In this document: piece after piece, positions 1 through 15,800 of the stretch | Layout: each line of letters begins with the position of its first letter | Position numbering within the stretch: position 1 is the stretch's first letter | Made by a program: the position numbers and the translations under genes | Notes under the pieces: generated by a model | The model's database searches: none | Seen by the model: the letters and a program-made list of their open reading frames with translations, nothing else | What the model was told of the DNA's origin: nothing | Origin: Patella vulgata | Lineage: Eukaryota > Mollusca > Gastropoda > Patellidae | Direction of reading: 5' to 3' | DNA length: 64,000 nt | NCBI RefSeq assembly: GCF_932274485.2 | Contig: NC_065887.2 | Span: 14,046,001-14,110,000 of the forward strand

Positions 1-243
1 ACCGGGTCTTTACGCCAATCAAAAGGTCAAGCTCCTACAAACTTCTCTGCTCGTGATACAGCACAAGCAAAATGTCGCCAGAAGAAGTCTTTTTATTATC
101 TAAGGGCTAAAATCTGTACTAGATTTTAATTTTCAGTCAATGAAAAAGCAGCATCCTTATATTTTTACGAGTGAGTAAAATTCACAAAAGGATCTATTTC
201 ACTAATAAAATAACAGAGTTGGAATTCCCTGCAAAATACTTAC

Positions 244-1204
244 TTGAACTCCTTTTGTACAACAATAAATAGGTCTAGCAGGAAAAGACAAAACTTCCGA
301 GCTAGAATGAGAACTACTTTGTGGAGATGCAGCCAGGTAGCCCTGTCATACAGAAAGAAAAAAAATTAGAAATATTACAAGAAATCCAAATATATGTACA
401 TTTAAAATCATCACAGTGTAAAATATATCCTTGACTTTATTTCTTTTCGAGTTATGTATTACAATGCAATGAAATGAAACCCACTGCTAAAGACACCTAT
501 GCGCAAGTGAATTATTGAAATAAAATTAAAAACCATATGTTAGTCCCGAAATGACCTAGTTTGTGTCAAGTGGACGTTAAACCCCATTTCTCTTTCTCTC
601 TTCCGTCAGTTTAAATATAGATCAGTGGATGGTGTCTTAGCATGATTGGAAGAGCTGCAATTGCATTGGTTGTTTCAAGGAAACTGGACCACTAAATTCA
701 AAGACATTTTATGTTTTCGTTCAATCACTTTTTACCTCCGCAAAGCATAGTATAAATGTTTTACGCAGGTTCTTGGTTCTAACCAAAGCATGAAATGCAC
801 ATAAAGTTCTTGAGACCTAAATCTGCCTATTACTATTACAGGTCTTTATTCTGGTTTCAAAAGCTATGTAAACTATATAAACTATTACAGCAAGAACGGC
901 CAGTTCCTACATAATGCATCTTTAAAATAATTTTTCTCAAGGTCTACTTTTATTCATAATTATGTCTGTAATAATGGGGCATATGAGACCATAATTACTA
1001 ATGATTTCAGTTAATGAATTAATACAGTGTAACAAAAGACGTCTATGTAAAAATGAGTTTAATCTAAACAACTAGCCATATTTTCATCTGTTATTCAAAC
1101 ATCCTATAAGTGAAATGATAACTTACATGAGACAAGGTCTGTGGAGACGGAGATTTAGCACCTGAAGCAGGAATCATGTTACGACTAGGAGATTGATTCT
1201 GCTG
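244..1204 (-). CDS. TLK: TLK Ser/Pro-rich exons
   Basis: Exon 1204-1127 (78 nt) reads QQNQSPSRNMIPASGAKSPS and ends TLSH. Exon 342-244 (99 nt) reads GYLAASPQSSSHSSSEVLSF and ends IYCCTKGVQ at a GTAAGT donor. Both are phase 0 on both sides. They correspond to the variable Ser/Pro linker of TLKs, where homology is weak. The assignment rests on phase continuity with the stronger exons and on the terminal TKGVQ. An in-frame alternative acceptor three bases downstream (1201) would drop one Gln. Confidence 0.8.
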
Positions 1205-4200
1205 CTGAAATAAAGTCAATTTCATTGATGAATTGTTAAATACATTAGATGAGACACTAAATCGGTCAAACCATTTTTTTGAACGTCGGTTCCTTTTCCA
1301 GAATCATCCAGGGTTCCTGGATCAAGACGCATGTCATCTTGACATAAGTAAATGATGCAACCAGAGAAACTGACACACGTATTGTGCTGCTTTCTTGGTT
1401 TATCTGCAATAGTCTAATTATGGTGCTAGTCACACCAATGGCTAATGTCTGACGTCCAATATCTGGATGTAAACAACTGAATGACTCATCTTGTTAAATC
1501 TTAATTTCATTTTTCATTATTTCATGTATTGGCTTGATCGCTCTATTAACATCTTAAGACATGTTTAAGAAACCTCCAGTATGGGACTGTGACTATAACA
1601 TAATAAAACCATCAACTTTGACCTTGATAAGACTGCCAATAAAATGTCTCATTGATCAAAACCAATAAAATGACTTCACTGAATGTTTTGTATCGTAGGT
1701 TTTGATTGGTTGTAAAATGATTATAAAATGTCTTAAGACTGAGATAAAGTGGAGTAAACAATTAAACTCGGACAAAAGGAACGAAAAGTTAGATAATCTA
1801 TAGTGATGCGTTGAATACACTAAGGACTGTTAAACCATGGTCTGTAAGTAATGGTTTTAGTAATTCCTGACAAAATGTCAGTTGCTAATGAACTTATACC
1901 TGATATTATGATCTTTGTGTTGGACAATATCAAAGACACCAGAGAGATTTGTGTCAGACTAAACCTCAATTCCTAACAATGTCTATGACAGATGCCTTAT
2001 ATCCTAATGAACTAGTATCGTATATTATTATGATCTTTGTGCTGGACATGTGTCGAACAAAGATAATGTATTTGTGCCAGACAAATCCTCAATGTCTGAC
2101 AATGTCTATGAAATGAAAATGAAATGAAGAAATGGGGTTTAACCTCCTACTGTTCTGCTCCGAACTGGTCTAATGAAGACGGGCATATGCCATACAGTCT
2201 GCTATGAGGGAAATTTTGCCCCGACAGCAGCACTACTTCCAACTTTCAAGGGATCTTTTACGTGCACGCCAATGTGTACACGGGACCTGTTTTTTGTACC
2301 ATCCGAACGACTGGATGAACGTTTTCGGCCAATGCAAGGATCGAACACCCGACCTCCAGGCTAGCGAGCCAGCGTCTTACCCACTACCGTGAACCCCACA
2401 ATGTCTAGGACAGGCATCTTATTTCAAGACTTTTCTAAACAATTTGGACATGAATTTGTCCACAACAGAGAAGATCATATAATGTTGGAAACTAGTGAAC
2501 TGACCTTGAAATATTCATTTATTTTCTTTCCATTTGTCTCAGCTCGGCCAGATTTTGTGGCACTACCTGAAGAAATAAACAAAATAATCATTAACATCTT
2601 GACATTTTTTAATATAGTTACTTCGATTTTATTCAAATATGTAATGCAAGGTTGATTTGATTTGAAATTGTGTGTTAATATGTGCGCGAGTAATAAAAAG
2701 ACAACCTTTACTACACTTGCCTTAATATTCATTTATTCAATGAAATAAACATTCTTAAACCTGTGAGATATCACACATAATGTAATACATACAACATGAC
2801 ATGTCGCACCTTACCAAATTAACAGTTTTGGGTTTGAACTAAAATAGATATCTGGTTCGATCTTTTGCAGTAACTGTCACTCATTTACAGGAAGTTTTCT
2901 TGTCTGTGTATTATGGCTGGATGCGTGGGAGGGGCCGCTTCAGATAAAAACTACCCTTGCTGCACAGAACATGATTTTCTGTTTCAAATTACGATCGACT
3001 AATAATCAATTGCCATGTACAAATGAAATGACATCAGCCAGGGGCACAAATACCTTTATGTAACAAATAGTATTAAAGATATCCGAGATAAAATATGGCA
3101 CCATGTTTATTCAAACAATTTAAACCATCTGAAGCCAGCGTTAAGGCATCACTGATTGAATAGGAGCTAACTGGTTCAGGTCAGGATAGTGTTTGTATAA
3201 AATTCATCCGCCAAAACATTGTACACTCAACATATCTCATTTGAGCAGCACTCTGGAGTCATGACAGAATTTATGCACATGTATGCACTTACCCATTTCC
3301 CCACTATCTGGGGCATTTTTTCTTTTACGTTTCCGTTCTGATGGTGTTCTGCATTTATCTGGGGTGCCAATCTGTCCTTCTGAACCTTCGTCTCTGTCCA
3401 GGGATCCAGCACTCAGGTTACTGCTTGTGTCCTGTAACATGGTCATTGGCTGTGACGTAGAAGTATTTAAGGGCTGAAACTGAACAGAACAAAAACCCAA
3501 AGTTCATCAATATTATAGTTATTCCAACAGACACACACCAGCATAAAATCAAAAGAAAAAAATGCTATCACCATAAAAATGCGGAGAGAATTTTGTGGAT
3601 TGTAATTATTGGAATTGCCTGTGAAATATCTATGCAATTGTTGTTACTTGTGTTTTTAGAGCTGAACAATAACATGGTTGTTTACAAGTAAACAAAAATT
3701 ATAAAATTATATGCTTGTTGATGTAATATAACATAAGTAATCTTATGTAAATTACCTGAAATAATAATTCTGTATTTATATTAATTGGAAGCAAAGTATG
3801 AAGACTTTCATTAAATCTTATTAGCAAAGCTTCATAAGCCAGATTCACACTGCAGATATTATGTTGAATTTACTTTAATGAATAATTCATTGCCTGTTTA
3901 TATTTTATATTGATAGGGGTGACATCGACTAATGTTGGGGGTTTAGATAAGTTCTATTTTTATCCATATTTGCCATTGTCATAACTTTTGACTTGACATG
4001 TTTAAACATTGTATTTAAATCTGTAGTATGAACGCAGCCTTATTCTAGAGGGTAAATGTAGATACACTAAACTTGTACACAAAGAGACAACATATTCAAT
4101 TAGAATATTAATAACCACAAAGTTTAGTATGTCTTGTTGAAAATTGTTCATTAAACAAAGTGTTATTACATGATTTACGTTTGTATCTGGTAACTGCTCA

Positions 4201-6802
4201 GATCACGGCTTTACTAATTTAGTTCAAGATTTCTGATGACTCATCATTCAGATCTTGAGCTGGGCCCATTTCTGCATATTAGGCACATGTACCATCATTG
4301 ATTCATCAAAACTGTTAGCACTTATATCACCCGCAAGCTTAATTTACCTCTAATAAAATAGTTTGTGTCAAAGGGAGATAATAAGCTTAACACCCATTCA
4401 GCCTAATCATAACTATTGTCATAAGTGTACTGACTACTGTTCTTAAATTAAAGATGCATTATATAAGAGCTAAACCTGCCTATTACAGGATTTTATATTG
4501 GCTTCAAATTCAAATGATATATAAATTATTATTTACACATTCATTCGCATGACAAGTCTATAATCAACTCTCCAGAAACTCGGATGGTGCAGATGTTAAC
4601 AGATTTTAATACAATCCCCATTTAATAATGATTTCATTCAAAGATAGGTTGCCAGGCAACAAAACATACGCCCACAGCAGCTAAATCGTCCGAGCGGTCG
4701 ACAAGGGTTGTCGAATATTTATTCCTTTGTAGGTACATGTAATTGGGGGTCTTTACAAGACAATTCCATACAAATCAGATTATAAATTTTGTCGTTTTGA
4801 GGGTTTACAAGGTTCTACAAACTGAAACAAGGGTCTCAACTCTGGAAGTAATCTACAGAAATTGTTGAAATTTGACAGGCTTTTTCGTTTTACTAATTTA
4901 AATAATGCATATAAATTTCATACATATCGGATGATAACTTTCATCAATCGAGCATTAACAAGGTTTAACAAAATGAAACAAGGGCAATAACTCTAGAAGT
5001 AATTATTGTAAATTGCTGAAATTCAATAGGCTTTTTTGTTTCACTAATTTAAATCATGCATATAAATTTCACAAAGATTGGGTGATAACTTTTGGCGTTA
5101 GAGCGTTCACAAGGATCAATAAAGTGAAACAAGGGCCATAACTCTAGACGTAATAAACAGAAATTGCTGAAATTCAATAGGCTTTTTCGTTTCACTAACC
5201 TTAATAATGCATATACATTTCACAAAGATTCGGTGATAACTTTTGGTGATGGAGCGTTCACAAGGTTCAATAAAGTGAAACAAGGGCCATAACTCTAGAC
5301 GTAATTAATGGAAATTGCTGAAATTCAATAGGCTTTTTCGTCTCACTAATTTAAATAATGCATATAATTTTCAGAAAGATCGAATGATAACTTTTGACGT
5401 TAGAGCGTTCACAAGGATCAATAAAGTGAAACAAGGATACTCTAGACGTAATTAACAGAAATTGCTGAAATTCAATAGGCTTCTTCGTTTCAGTAATCTT
5501 AATAATGCAAATAAATTTCAGAAAGATCGGATGATAACTTTTGACGTTAGAGCGTTCACAAAGATCAATAAAGTGAAACAAGGGCCATAACTCTAGACGT
5601 AATAAACGGAAATTGCTGACATTCAATAGGCTTCTTCGTTTCAGTAATCTAAATAATGCATATAAATTTCAGAAAGATCGGATGATAACTAAAGTGAAAC
5701 AAGGGCCATAATAAACAGAAATTATTGAAATTAAATAGGCTTCTTCATCTCACTAATGTAAACAACATATATCAATTTTAAAACAATTGGATGATAACTT
5801 TTGGCGTTAGAGCGTTCACAAGAAATTGTTGACGACGGACGGATGGACGGGGGCGACGGCAATATTCGTCCACATTTCAATGTGGGCGTATAAAAATGGA
5901 GAAGCAAAGTTGATTCTCGATTAACAAGTAACGTTGCTGCGATAATAAACAATCCAAGGCAAAACTTCAAACAGTGATAACATCAATCCGAAACAAGTAA
6001 TTTGACTGAAATATTCAAATATATCTATTTTGAATTACCTATTTTGGAACTATAGCAAGAACAGCCCGCTCTTTATCTAAATCTTATATAATGTATCTTT
6101 AAAGTGTATGTAACATGTAGATCACTGCCCAATTATACTGATCGGTTAATAATTTATATTAATCAAAATTCGAAAGAAAGATTGCTTTCTAAATGCTATA
6201 TTGCCTACATATGTAAGCCCCTAATTACATTGTGTATGTGAACTCATTTTATAGAACTTTGTGATTCTCTGATAACAAACACTCCCCCATAATGAGATCC
6301 ATAAAATGTTTATAAATGAAGGTTGAAGTGACACAAACTTTGTATTGGTGTAAGACTTTTAAAACATTTTGAACCTGATCAATAGTGTAGGTCTATTTCC
6401 TGTTTGTATATCATGTTCTATTAAAATGTTATACAATATTATCACCATGAATAATGTGAAGTGCTATAATATAAACCTTTAACAGTGCCGGTTGGTCATA
6501 CAAATATGTATATAAATCATTGTAGGTTACAATGTCAATCATTTTACGCCTCAATGATCAGGATTATTGATGTTCATTCATATACATTATACATTAGGCT
6601 AGAAAATATATGCTGTGTAATCAAAGCCACATGTATTAACATTAAATGTAAATGGTAAAGTCTCAATTTGTCAGAAGGCCAATAATCGCTTTCCGTATTT
6701 AAGTCCACTCAAAGCAAACTAGGTCATTTTAGGACTGACATATATAGTATAATAATTTTACTTAAATAATTTCCCTTGACCATAAGTAAGGCGACCCTAC
6801 TC

Positions 6803-6839
<37 letters not shown>

Positions 6840-9800
6840 GGTTTAACGTCCACTCAACACAAACTAGGTCATTTCGGGACTAACATGGTTTAATTTTATT
6901 TCAATAATTCGCTTGTGCGTAAGGGTCTTTAGCAGTGGGAGGAAACCGGAGGACCCGGAGAAAACCCACAAGGTTGGACAGGCAAACCTACTCCTTGTCA
7001 CGTACAAGCGGAGATTCGAAACAGGCCATCCAACTCCCCTCTCCATGTAGAAGTTTGAAATAGAAACCATGCTACTTGATCTACATGTAATGTACATGTA
7101 CATGTATGCTCTATATTAGTTTACTCAACCTCAACCACCCAATTGCCCGGAAATCAAAGGGTGGCTATTACTTCCATTTGGATTAATGGTTTGGGCCTTA
7201 ATGATTCTTGTTAATTGTTTGTTAAGACTACATTTGTGTGTATCATCTAAAATATTTGATAATAAGCCTGTACATGTATTTTGTTCTGAGTTCTGTATAT
7301 CATTATCAATGTGATTTGATTCATCCATGCATATTTAGAGATATATATTTTGTACCTATATCTCAATAAATCGATATATTTTTACTGTATAATGAATGTA
7401 CCAATAAGTTGTCCACATACCATGAAGTAGTTTAACTTTTTTTTAATATACTGTAACATAATGTTAACATTGACAGGTGGGTGTTCAAAGTTAATTTTTA
7501 TATTTTAACCACTTAACTTTTAACATATAAACTATTAAAGTGTACATTGTTTATAGGCAACAGAATCACCATGGATACAACAATGGGTATTTAAATCGTG
7601 TTTCTTTGATTTTTATGCATGTAACAGTCAGTATAAGTAGCCAAATAATGCAATACAAGCAGTTTCCTATTATAACACACTGGAACCGTATTACCTATAC
7701 AGGGGTCAAAGGTTTAACTCACTAAAACACCAATGTAACTCTTGATCTCTTACACAGTACATGTGTATAATGAAGTACAACAAATAACCAGTATAAACTA
7801 CAGTATATTGATGAATTGTGACTCCATTATCAAGTTTCATTATTTGTCAAACATTTCGCAATAGTTTGTGCATTAAAGACTTAATTTAAAACAAATCTGA
7901 GTACACATCGAATGGTATTTAATACTGTATGATATTATTCGAATGCTATCTAATTCAGTAGAATTAATCAATTTATGAACAGGGTTTCATATAAATCTCT
8001 CAAATCAATATATTTCACTGAATTAATGTTACTAAAGATGCATTATGTAAGTGCTATTGAAGATCTTTCTTTTGGCCTCAAACCTTATATAAATTATTAA
8101 TTAGACATTTATTCACATGACCAGGCCATAATCAATGCCCTAGAACATCAAATGGTGTTGATTTGAACGGATTGAAACATCATCGCTATTTACAGTAATA
8201 TCTAATTTAAAAATGGATAATCAACGCTTTCTACAACAGTAGCAATGAAAATTGAGACTACGCTATTCTTTAAACAGTCATAACTCCACTCAGATGGAAG
8301 TAAATTTCAATATATTACTTTCTCATTCAATATTTTTAAACTGTTTTAGTAGCAAGAACTGTCAGCTACATGTATGTGTGTCTAAATCTTACATACGGTA
8401 ACACATAATTAAATATTTCACAGGAGATGAAAAACATCAAATTCCATTATTTTTAATTGACATCGAATAACGAATAATAAAAAATCAGTTCGAAATAAGC
8501 ACGAAATATTCAAATGTTTTTTTGTCACCACTGAAAACAATATTGTGAGTCATTTTAAAACATTCTGAAGTACATTAACTACTGTAGACAGTGTGAATAC
8601 AGTAAGGATCTTAATACAGTCAATTTTCAAATAATGGCTTGATGAATGACTTAAATAAGCTAGACCGTCTGCAGGTCTCTGGTATTTTAAGTGTGCAGTA
8701 GAATAATAACTAAGAACATGTTGATATGAGTGGCAGCAAGTATAATCGGGTTACAATAGGCCAATGAGAATGAAACAGTTAAAAATAAACTGGTAGCCAC
8801 CAACAGCTGCATGTAGTCAAATTATTCACTTTTCTTGCCAAAATATTTCAATAGTAAACAAAAATTTTAAATAAAATACAAACATGCATAAAACCCATTC
8901 TTGTTGAAGCATAGAACATTTTCTTGGTCTTATACTGTAATATTTCCTCTTCTAAGTGGATGTACTAACATGTAGTACAAGGTTGACAATTTAATAATAA
9001 ATCATTATCAACAGCTTGCAGATAACTAGAAACCAGGTTCGAGGTTTATCTCATCATAATGATTAAACACTATAATATCCACAATGTGTACTAATTCCTA
9101 TTCACAGCTTATAACCTGGGCACTTAGTATATTAGAATACAATTTAAGCTGCATTAACAGGCCAGATATTAATCCGTAGGTTGTAAGACTGTAGTCTGTG
9201 TGTGTAGGTAGGTAGGGACACCCAACAATAATGAGCTAATCACTTTCTGATCAAGTTTAAAGGCAATCAGTTGATCATCTCTGATATTAAATAATATTAT
9301 GTTAGTAAGTCATTTAAAGCCACATAAAGGTCAAGGTCGATATCCAGCTGTATTTGTCAATGTTACCAGTAAATAATCTGAATTTTGATATGGATATATG
9401 TATATATGACCCAATATTATAAAACATGACTAGATATCTATTTAAAATGATGAACTTTTTCAAGTCAGAACATACATGTTTATAATTGTACATTTTATAA
9501 AATTTGTAAAACCTAGTGGCATTTATCAATGCTAAAGCTGTGGGAGGTCAAAGGTTGCATTAATTGTATACATGATAGTGCAATTAAACCTTAATCACTG
9601 GGATTAAAGATCTACATGTACCCATTAAATATCTATACCTTAATTATATCATCAATATTCAACAGTTGAAATTTATATTTTCTCTTTATATATTAATATC
9701 TTTGTATAGACCTACATTATAATATTATAGTTTACCTTTTCATTACAATGATTATTCATATATACATAACATGTAACAATAATATATATTGGAAATTGTT

Positions 9801-12769
9801 GCAAATTATCATAATATCGTCACTGATATATTATTGTACTATGGGCATTCTGTCTTGAATAATTTCTTTCATTAAGAATAAGCATACATGTATTTGTAAT
9901 GAACAGGAAAAATCAAATTATAGACTGGAGCTTTTAATGTTATTTAATTATTTCTTAATATACAGTTGTATGTACAACTGTATCGATTCACCCACGATCT
10001 AAGGTGGCTCCACCTGTCCATTATTATAAATAAAGAGAGAAATGGGGTTTAACATCTACTCAACACAAACTAGGTCATTACTAGACTAACGTATGGTACA
10101 ATTTTATTTCAATAATAACTCTGTCAATAGGGGTCTTTAGCAGTGGGAGGAAACCAGAGGTTCGAGAGAAAACCCACAAGATTCGGCAGACAACTCTACT
10201 CCTTGTGAGGTTGAAACTACTGCACTTGACTCAATGATAGGTTGCCTGGCAATGTAACATACGGCCACAGCAGTTAAATGAGCAGTCAACATATTTATGC
10301 TTTTACAAGACAATGATATCAATTTCATACAGATCAAATGTTCATACTGTAGATGTTATAAACAGAAATTGCCTAAATTCAATGGGCTTCTTTGTTTTAT
10401 TTATCTCAATAATGCATTTAAATCTAATACAGATCGGATGATAACTTTTGTCATTAGAGCATTCACAAAGGGTTCAACAAAGTGAAACAAGGGCCATAAC
10501 TCTAGAAGTAATTAATGGAAATTGCTGAAAGTAAATAGGCTTCTTTGCTTTACTAATTCAAATAATACAGGTAAATTTAATACAGCTCGGATGATAACTT
10601 TAGTTGTTAGTCGTTATAACTTTAATTACAATCATGACATCATCACATTTCTTATTACATCCAATCTATATTTAGAAACTCATTTAAAGCTTGTAGAGAT
10701 CTAATCTTGATGACTAAGCCAAAACTGAGAACTAAAAGCATATTAACTTTGAGACTTGCAAAAAAAGGCTACATGTGCTTGTATACGTCTACAGTTTACA
10801 TTAGCAACCAAGTTAAATAAGTCAATGTTTAGAGTGGTGACTGGTAACAGGGGATCTTAACACCCCTACATGTAAAATGCAGATTTGTGGGGGTTAATGT
10901 CGATTTGGAAAATGTCCTAAGGGAGACCGCACATGAAAGATAGGTTGCCAGGCAACGAAACATACGAACACAGCAGCTAAATCGTCCAAGCGGTGACAAG
11001 GATTGCCACATATCTTCTTTTGTAGGTAATGGGCAGCATTTACAAGACAATTTCATACAGATCAGATTATAATTTCGATGTTTGAGGGTTCACAAGGTTC
11101 TACAAATTGAAACAAGGGCCTTAACTCTGGAAGTAATTTACTAATTTAAATAATATAGGTAATTTAATAAATTTCATATAGATCGGATGATAACTTTTGC
11201 CCTTCAAGTATTCACAAGGTCCAACAAAGTGAATCAAGGGCCTTAACTCTAGACGTAATTAAAGCTATTAACGGAAATTGCTGAAATTCAATAGGCAATA
11301 GACTTCTTTGTTTCCCAATTCAAATGATATATATAAAATTCATACAGGTTGGATCATAACTTTTTCATTAGAGCGTTCACAAAGTGAAATAAGGGTTGTA
11401 ACTAAGGATGTAACGAGTCAAAAAAAATTGAACCGGTTAACCGATGGGCAAAAAACCGACCGTGACCGGTCAACCGATTCACTTTTTAGTTGCGGAGTTA
11501 TTAATCGCCGGACCGTACGCAGGATTAAAGTTTACTTTTTCACACTGTTTAACTTCGTTTTGAATATAAGAAGAGTTTATTTATTGCAGCTTATTTTGTT
11601 TTTCATTCAAATTTCTCGGAAGGAAACATTGCGTCGTCTAACAGTCAAAAAGGTCATGGTCTCACGTGGTCGTCACTCGCCCAGTAGCACATGCCGTTGT
11701 GTGACAGATCGGAAAATTGATACAATATTATTAGTGTTCGACCCGTTATAAATATAGGAATATTCTATGGCCCCACCTACCTCCATCTCAATGTGCAATG
11801 TTATAATGTAATCCATTAATAAAATATTTAATTCGACGTCTTTATTCGCGCGCACGGCATTACTTTCATTTTCATACGCATTTAATAGTCAACCTGTAGT
11901 CAAGATTACCCAGCCCGAAGATACAACGCAATAAGTCGCTCTTTTCTGGAGAGTCTTAGATCACGGTCAAAACATTATTATAACTTACATAATTTATATT
12001 TATAAATATTGCCGTATTAAAAGCTAATACTATAAAATTTGTATGTTTACCACACGTGACTGAACATGTGACCCCATCGAGCCAATGAAATGACGAAAAG
12101 ATTATACCATTTGGCCACATGCCAGAGGGACGAAAGATACTTTGTTTACGGCATAATTTTTCTACTACGTTTTCGAGCAGCGAACACGACCGTTTTATTA
12201 CCGGGAAATTTTTGTATCAACGTGTAATATGAACAAGAGAGCCTGGGCTAATGCTAGTTTACTACTAGGTCGATATACACTGACATTGTTATATAGAACG
12301 AATAACGGTCACAGGAATATCGAACCGGTCTGGTTGCAGAACCGAACCGTAACCGGTCAACCGAGTAACCGTTTACATCCTTAGTTGTAACTCCAGAAGA
12401 TATTAACAGAAATTATTGAAATCAAATAGGCTTCTTCATCTCACTATAACATAGATCAATTTCAAAACAATCAGAGAACAATAGTAGTCTGTAGATGGAC
12501 GGGGGAGACAGCAATATACAAACACATTTCTATGTGGGCATACAAAAAAGTTTGAGAATCACAACCAAGAATGGAAATAAGGCACCTGTGACAATGTCTG
12601 GCAAAATCCTTCTGGTGCCAATCATACATGTAATGTCTTACACAGATCCTACATGTATAAATACTTGTCCAGAACAAAGTTCAAAATGTCAGGTACTACA
12701 ATGTAGTTCATTAGCAAATGTACAGTCAGGTAGGTTACAACAAAAATAGTTATTTCAAGGTTTGCACTG

Positions 12770-12803
<34 letters not shown>

Positions 12804-15800
12804 GGGGTTTAATGTCTACTCAACACAAACTAGGTCATTTCGGGACTAACAATTTTATTTCAATAATTTGCTTGCACGTAGGTGTCTTTAGCAGTGGGAG
12901 GAAACCGGAGGACCTGGAGAAAACCCACGAGGTTGGACAGGCGACCCCACTCCTTGTCACGCACAACCGTTGAATTGAAACCATGCCAGTTGACTCAATG
13001 ACAGACCTTATGGTACAATGCACTGCAATAGGCAACCATATAAAGTAAAAGATAATTTGATTTTAAAGTATGTAAGACAGTGTGAGTGTAATGTTAATAT
13101 GATTGATCTGTGTAATTAGAACTGTGTAAATTACAGTATTATTGACAGTTGTTAGAGAGTTATGTACTGGTTATAATTAGTATTACATCAGATAATCTTA
13201 ATCTATACTAAAAGCACATCTTTCACTTTTTATTATCTTGATTGTCTATTAGATATTAATATTAAAGATACATTATGTATGTTTTGGATAAAGAGCTGGC
13301 AGTTCTCACTATATATAGTTAAGGGATAATATTGGTGCCAGTCATTATCACATATGTGATAGAACTGGTTAAACACATTCCAAATATTATTTTAACACAT
13401 AGATCAATGCTACGATAGATGCGTAATGAAGATTTCAAGAAACGAAGTGACGAATGCAAAAGGAAAACATGAGTTATCCTTCTATATAGCTGACTGGAGT
13501 GACGAGTGATAACAGACACATGGGCAAATTTCTGCTCACTAATAATTCCTTTGGAGACAAAAAGTTGTTACATGTACAAATGTATGTGAGACTGTGAGAG
13601 AATATCTGACAATTCAAAAATGTATTTGAATGAGTTTAATCATCAACAGATCGGATAAGATGGCATCAAGAGTTAATTATTGTCTTTCCATGTTAATAAA
13701 TGTCAAATTAATAGTTTATATAACATTTCAGGCCTTAAGAAAGATCTGCAATAGGCAGAATTACCTCTTGCATAATGCATTTTAAACAGTTTTTATGATT
13801 TTCATTCTCTATTCAAAGGATCGCCAACCTCCAGCGCATGATCCACATGTCGCGCTTTGGATTATTAGAAGCACATTCGCCTGTTATGTGGAAATTCTCT
13901 TCTAAAAATAACATCAAGCTGTGACACAGTATACTGTCTTAAGTCTATTACATGTACGTTCATAAGCAATATCATCAATATGGAAAAATAACTTTGCCAA
14001 TATTATTTCAATGTTCACAGTGCAAACTTGATATGTCAGCAGTTCAAAATACGTAGTTTAGTTTTACTATTTGCAATTTCCATTGCTCCGCAATACCATT
14101 GCCACAATGTTAAAATACAGAATACATTTTTCAAAAATACAAAATACAGTATAATAGTTATTTTGTACATTACACTTTTCCATTCTGCACTATAGACAAA
14201 TGCATAACAGAACTTAGCATATTAGTACATATACCTTATATGGAACCTCATTTGCATACAGGAAAAAAGTCTGGACTACAATGGACATTAATGATTTACT
14301 CAATCAATCTACAAGGTCAAGGTCAGTAGAAGAGGTACTCATATACAGACCTTGAAAAATCGTGCCACGCCACCAACATCAAGACGAAAGGATCATTCAG
14401 CTTATTTTGCTTACTCAAACGTATTTGCAGTTTGGAGATACACGTTATGAAAGACAGAGCCAAAATCTTCTAAATCATTATCTCAAAAGAGGATAGTTAG
14501 AGAGAAAAGACTTGTTAAACTTGTTGCAGCCATTTTAAAAAACCCAAAGTCGCTCGTTTTCATTACAGATTATAATCCTACCGCTGTTAAGTTATTAAGT
14601 CCATTGAAGAGAAATGTCATAATTTTAACATGTTCGGAAATGTTCCGTAAAATCTCTAATAAAAAAACAATCACAGCATTCAGACCTCAAAATCATGTTC
14701 ACGAAATCTAGACAAATTTAACAAATAAGGGATCGTCCTTAATTCATTCAAGAACTCTGTCAAACAAAAATATATCTCTAACAAATTAAGGGTCATAATC
14801 TATTTGTTTACTTAACCCAACAAATATTAATTATCCTGGAGACGAGAGAGAGAGAAATGGGGTTTAACGTCCACTCGACACAAACTAGGTCATTTCGTGA
14901 CTAACACATAGTTTAATTTTATTTCAATAATTTGCTTGCGCGTAGGGGTCTTTAGCAGTGGGAGGTAACCGGAGGACCCTGAGAAAACCCACAAGGTTGG
15001 ACAGGCGACCCTACTCCTTGCCACGTACAACCAGGGATTCGAAACCAGTTGACTCAATGACAGACTTTATGGTACAGCGCGCACGTGCTAACCATTCAGC
15101 CACCCAACCCCCTTATCCTGGAGACTATCCGGGAGACTATTTCAAGGATACTGTATTTTTATTGGTTGACAATTAGAAACTAAGTACAAATTCTAGTTGC
15201 AAGAAAATGGAAGAGCTGACTGTGAGTATACATCATCAACAATCAGTCTCAGTCTGCAAGTTCTACTTTACAAATACAACCATACAATGATACATACTAT
15301 CAATCTGATCAGCAGTGGAAATTCGCTAGGCAATCACTGATAGGGAGGACATCGCTGCGAGTTAATTAGCTCAAAATATTCACTTTTTTCCTTCTGCTAA
15401 TTAAATTCTAAAACATTTTTTTGAAGTATTATTAGAAAAACACATAACAGTGTTTGAATTATATCTTGATAAAAAATATTTCCTATTTAGTGTAAATGGG
15501 TACATAAAATATCATTTGAAGCCATAAAATGAGTAAAAGACACCATTCTGCCTGGACCAGTGTACTGTACCCCAAAAGAAAAACTTCTTTGTTTAGGAAC
15601 AAATATAATTGTACAGTTTCAAGAAACTGCAGTTATATCATAGTCTGGTTTCAAGAAACCCCAGTCCATCATGTTGTCTTGAGAAACTGAACCTCATTAT
15701 GTCTTTGTTAAGAAGGATTAAATTTCAGCTGTATCTTTAATCTTTTCTTTTTTAAAACAAAACTACAACAAATTGAAGGTCAATACTAACACAACAATTC

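Noticed and set aside
1-126. Open frame on the plus strand ending RAKICTRF, running in from the window edge
   Set aside because: Only 41 codons, no recognisable similarity, opposite strand to TLK. It cannot be judged from this window.
13800-13930. GC-richer stretch with splice-like borders on the minus strand (CASNNPKRDMWIMRWR)
   Set aside because: It does not match TLK, and the TLK exons on both sides already join in phase without it.
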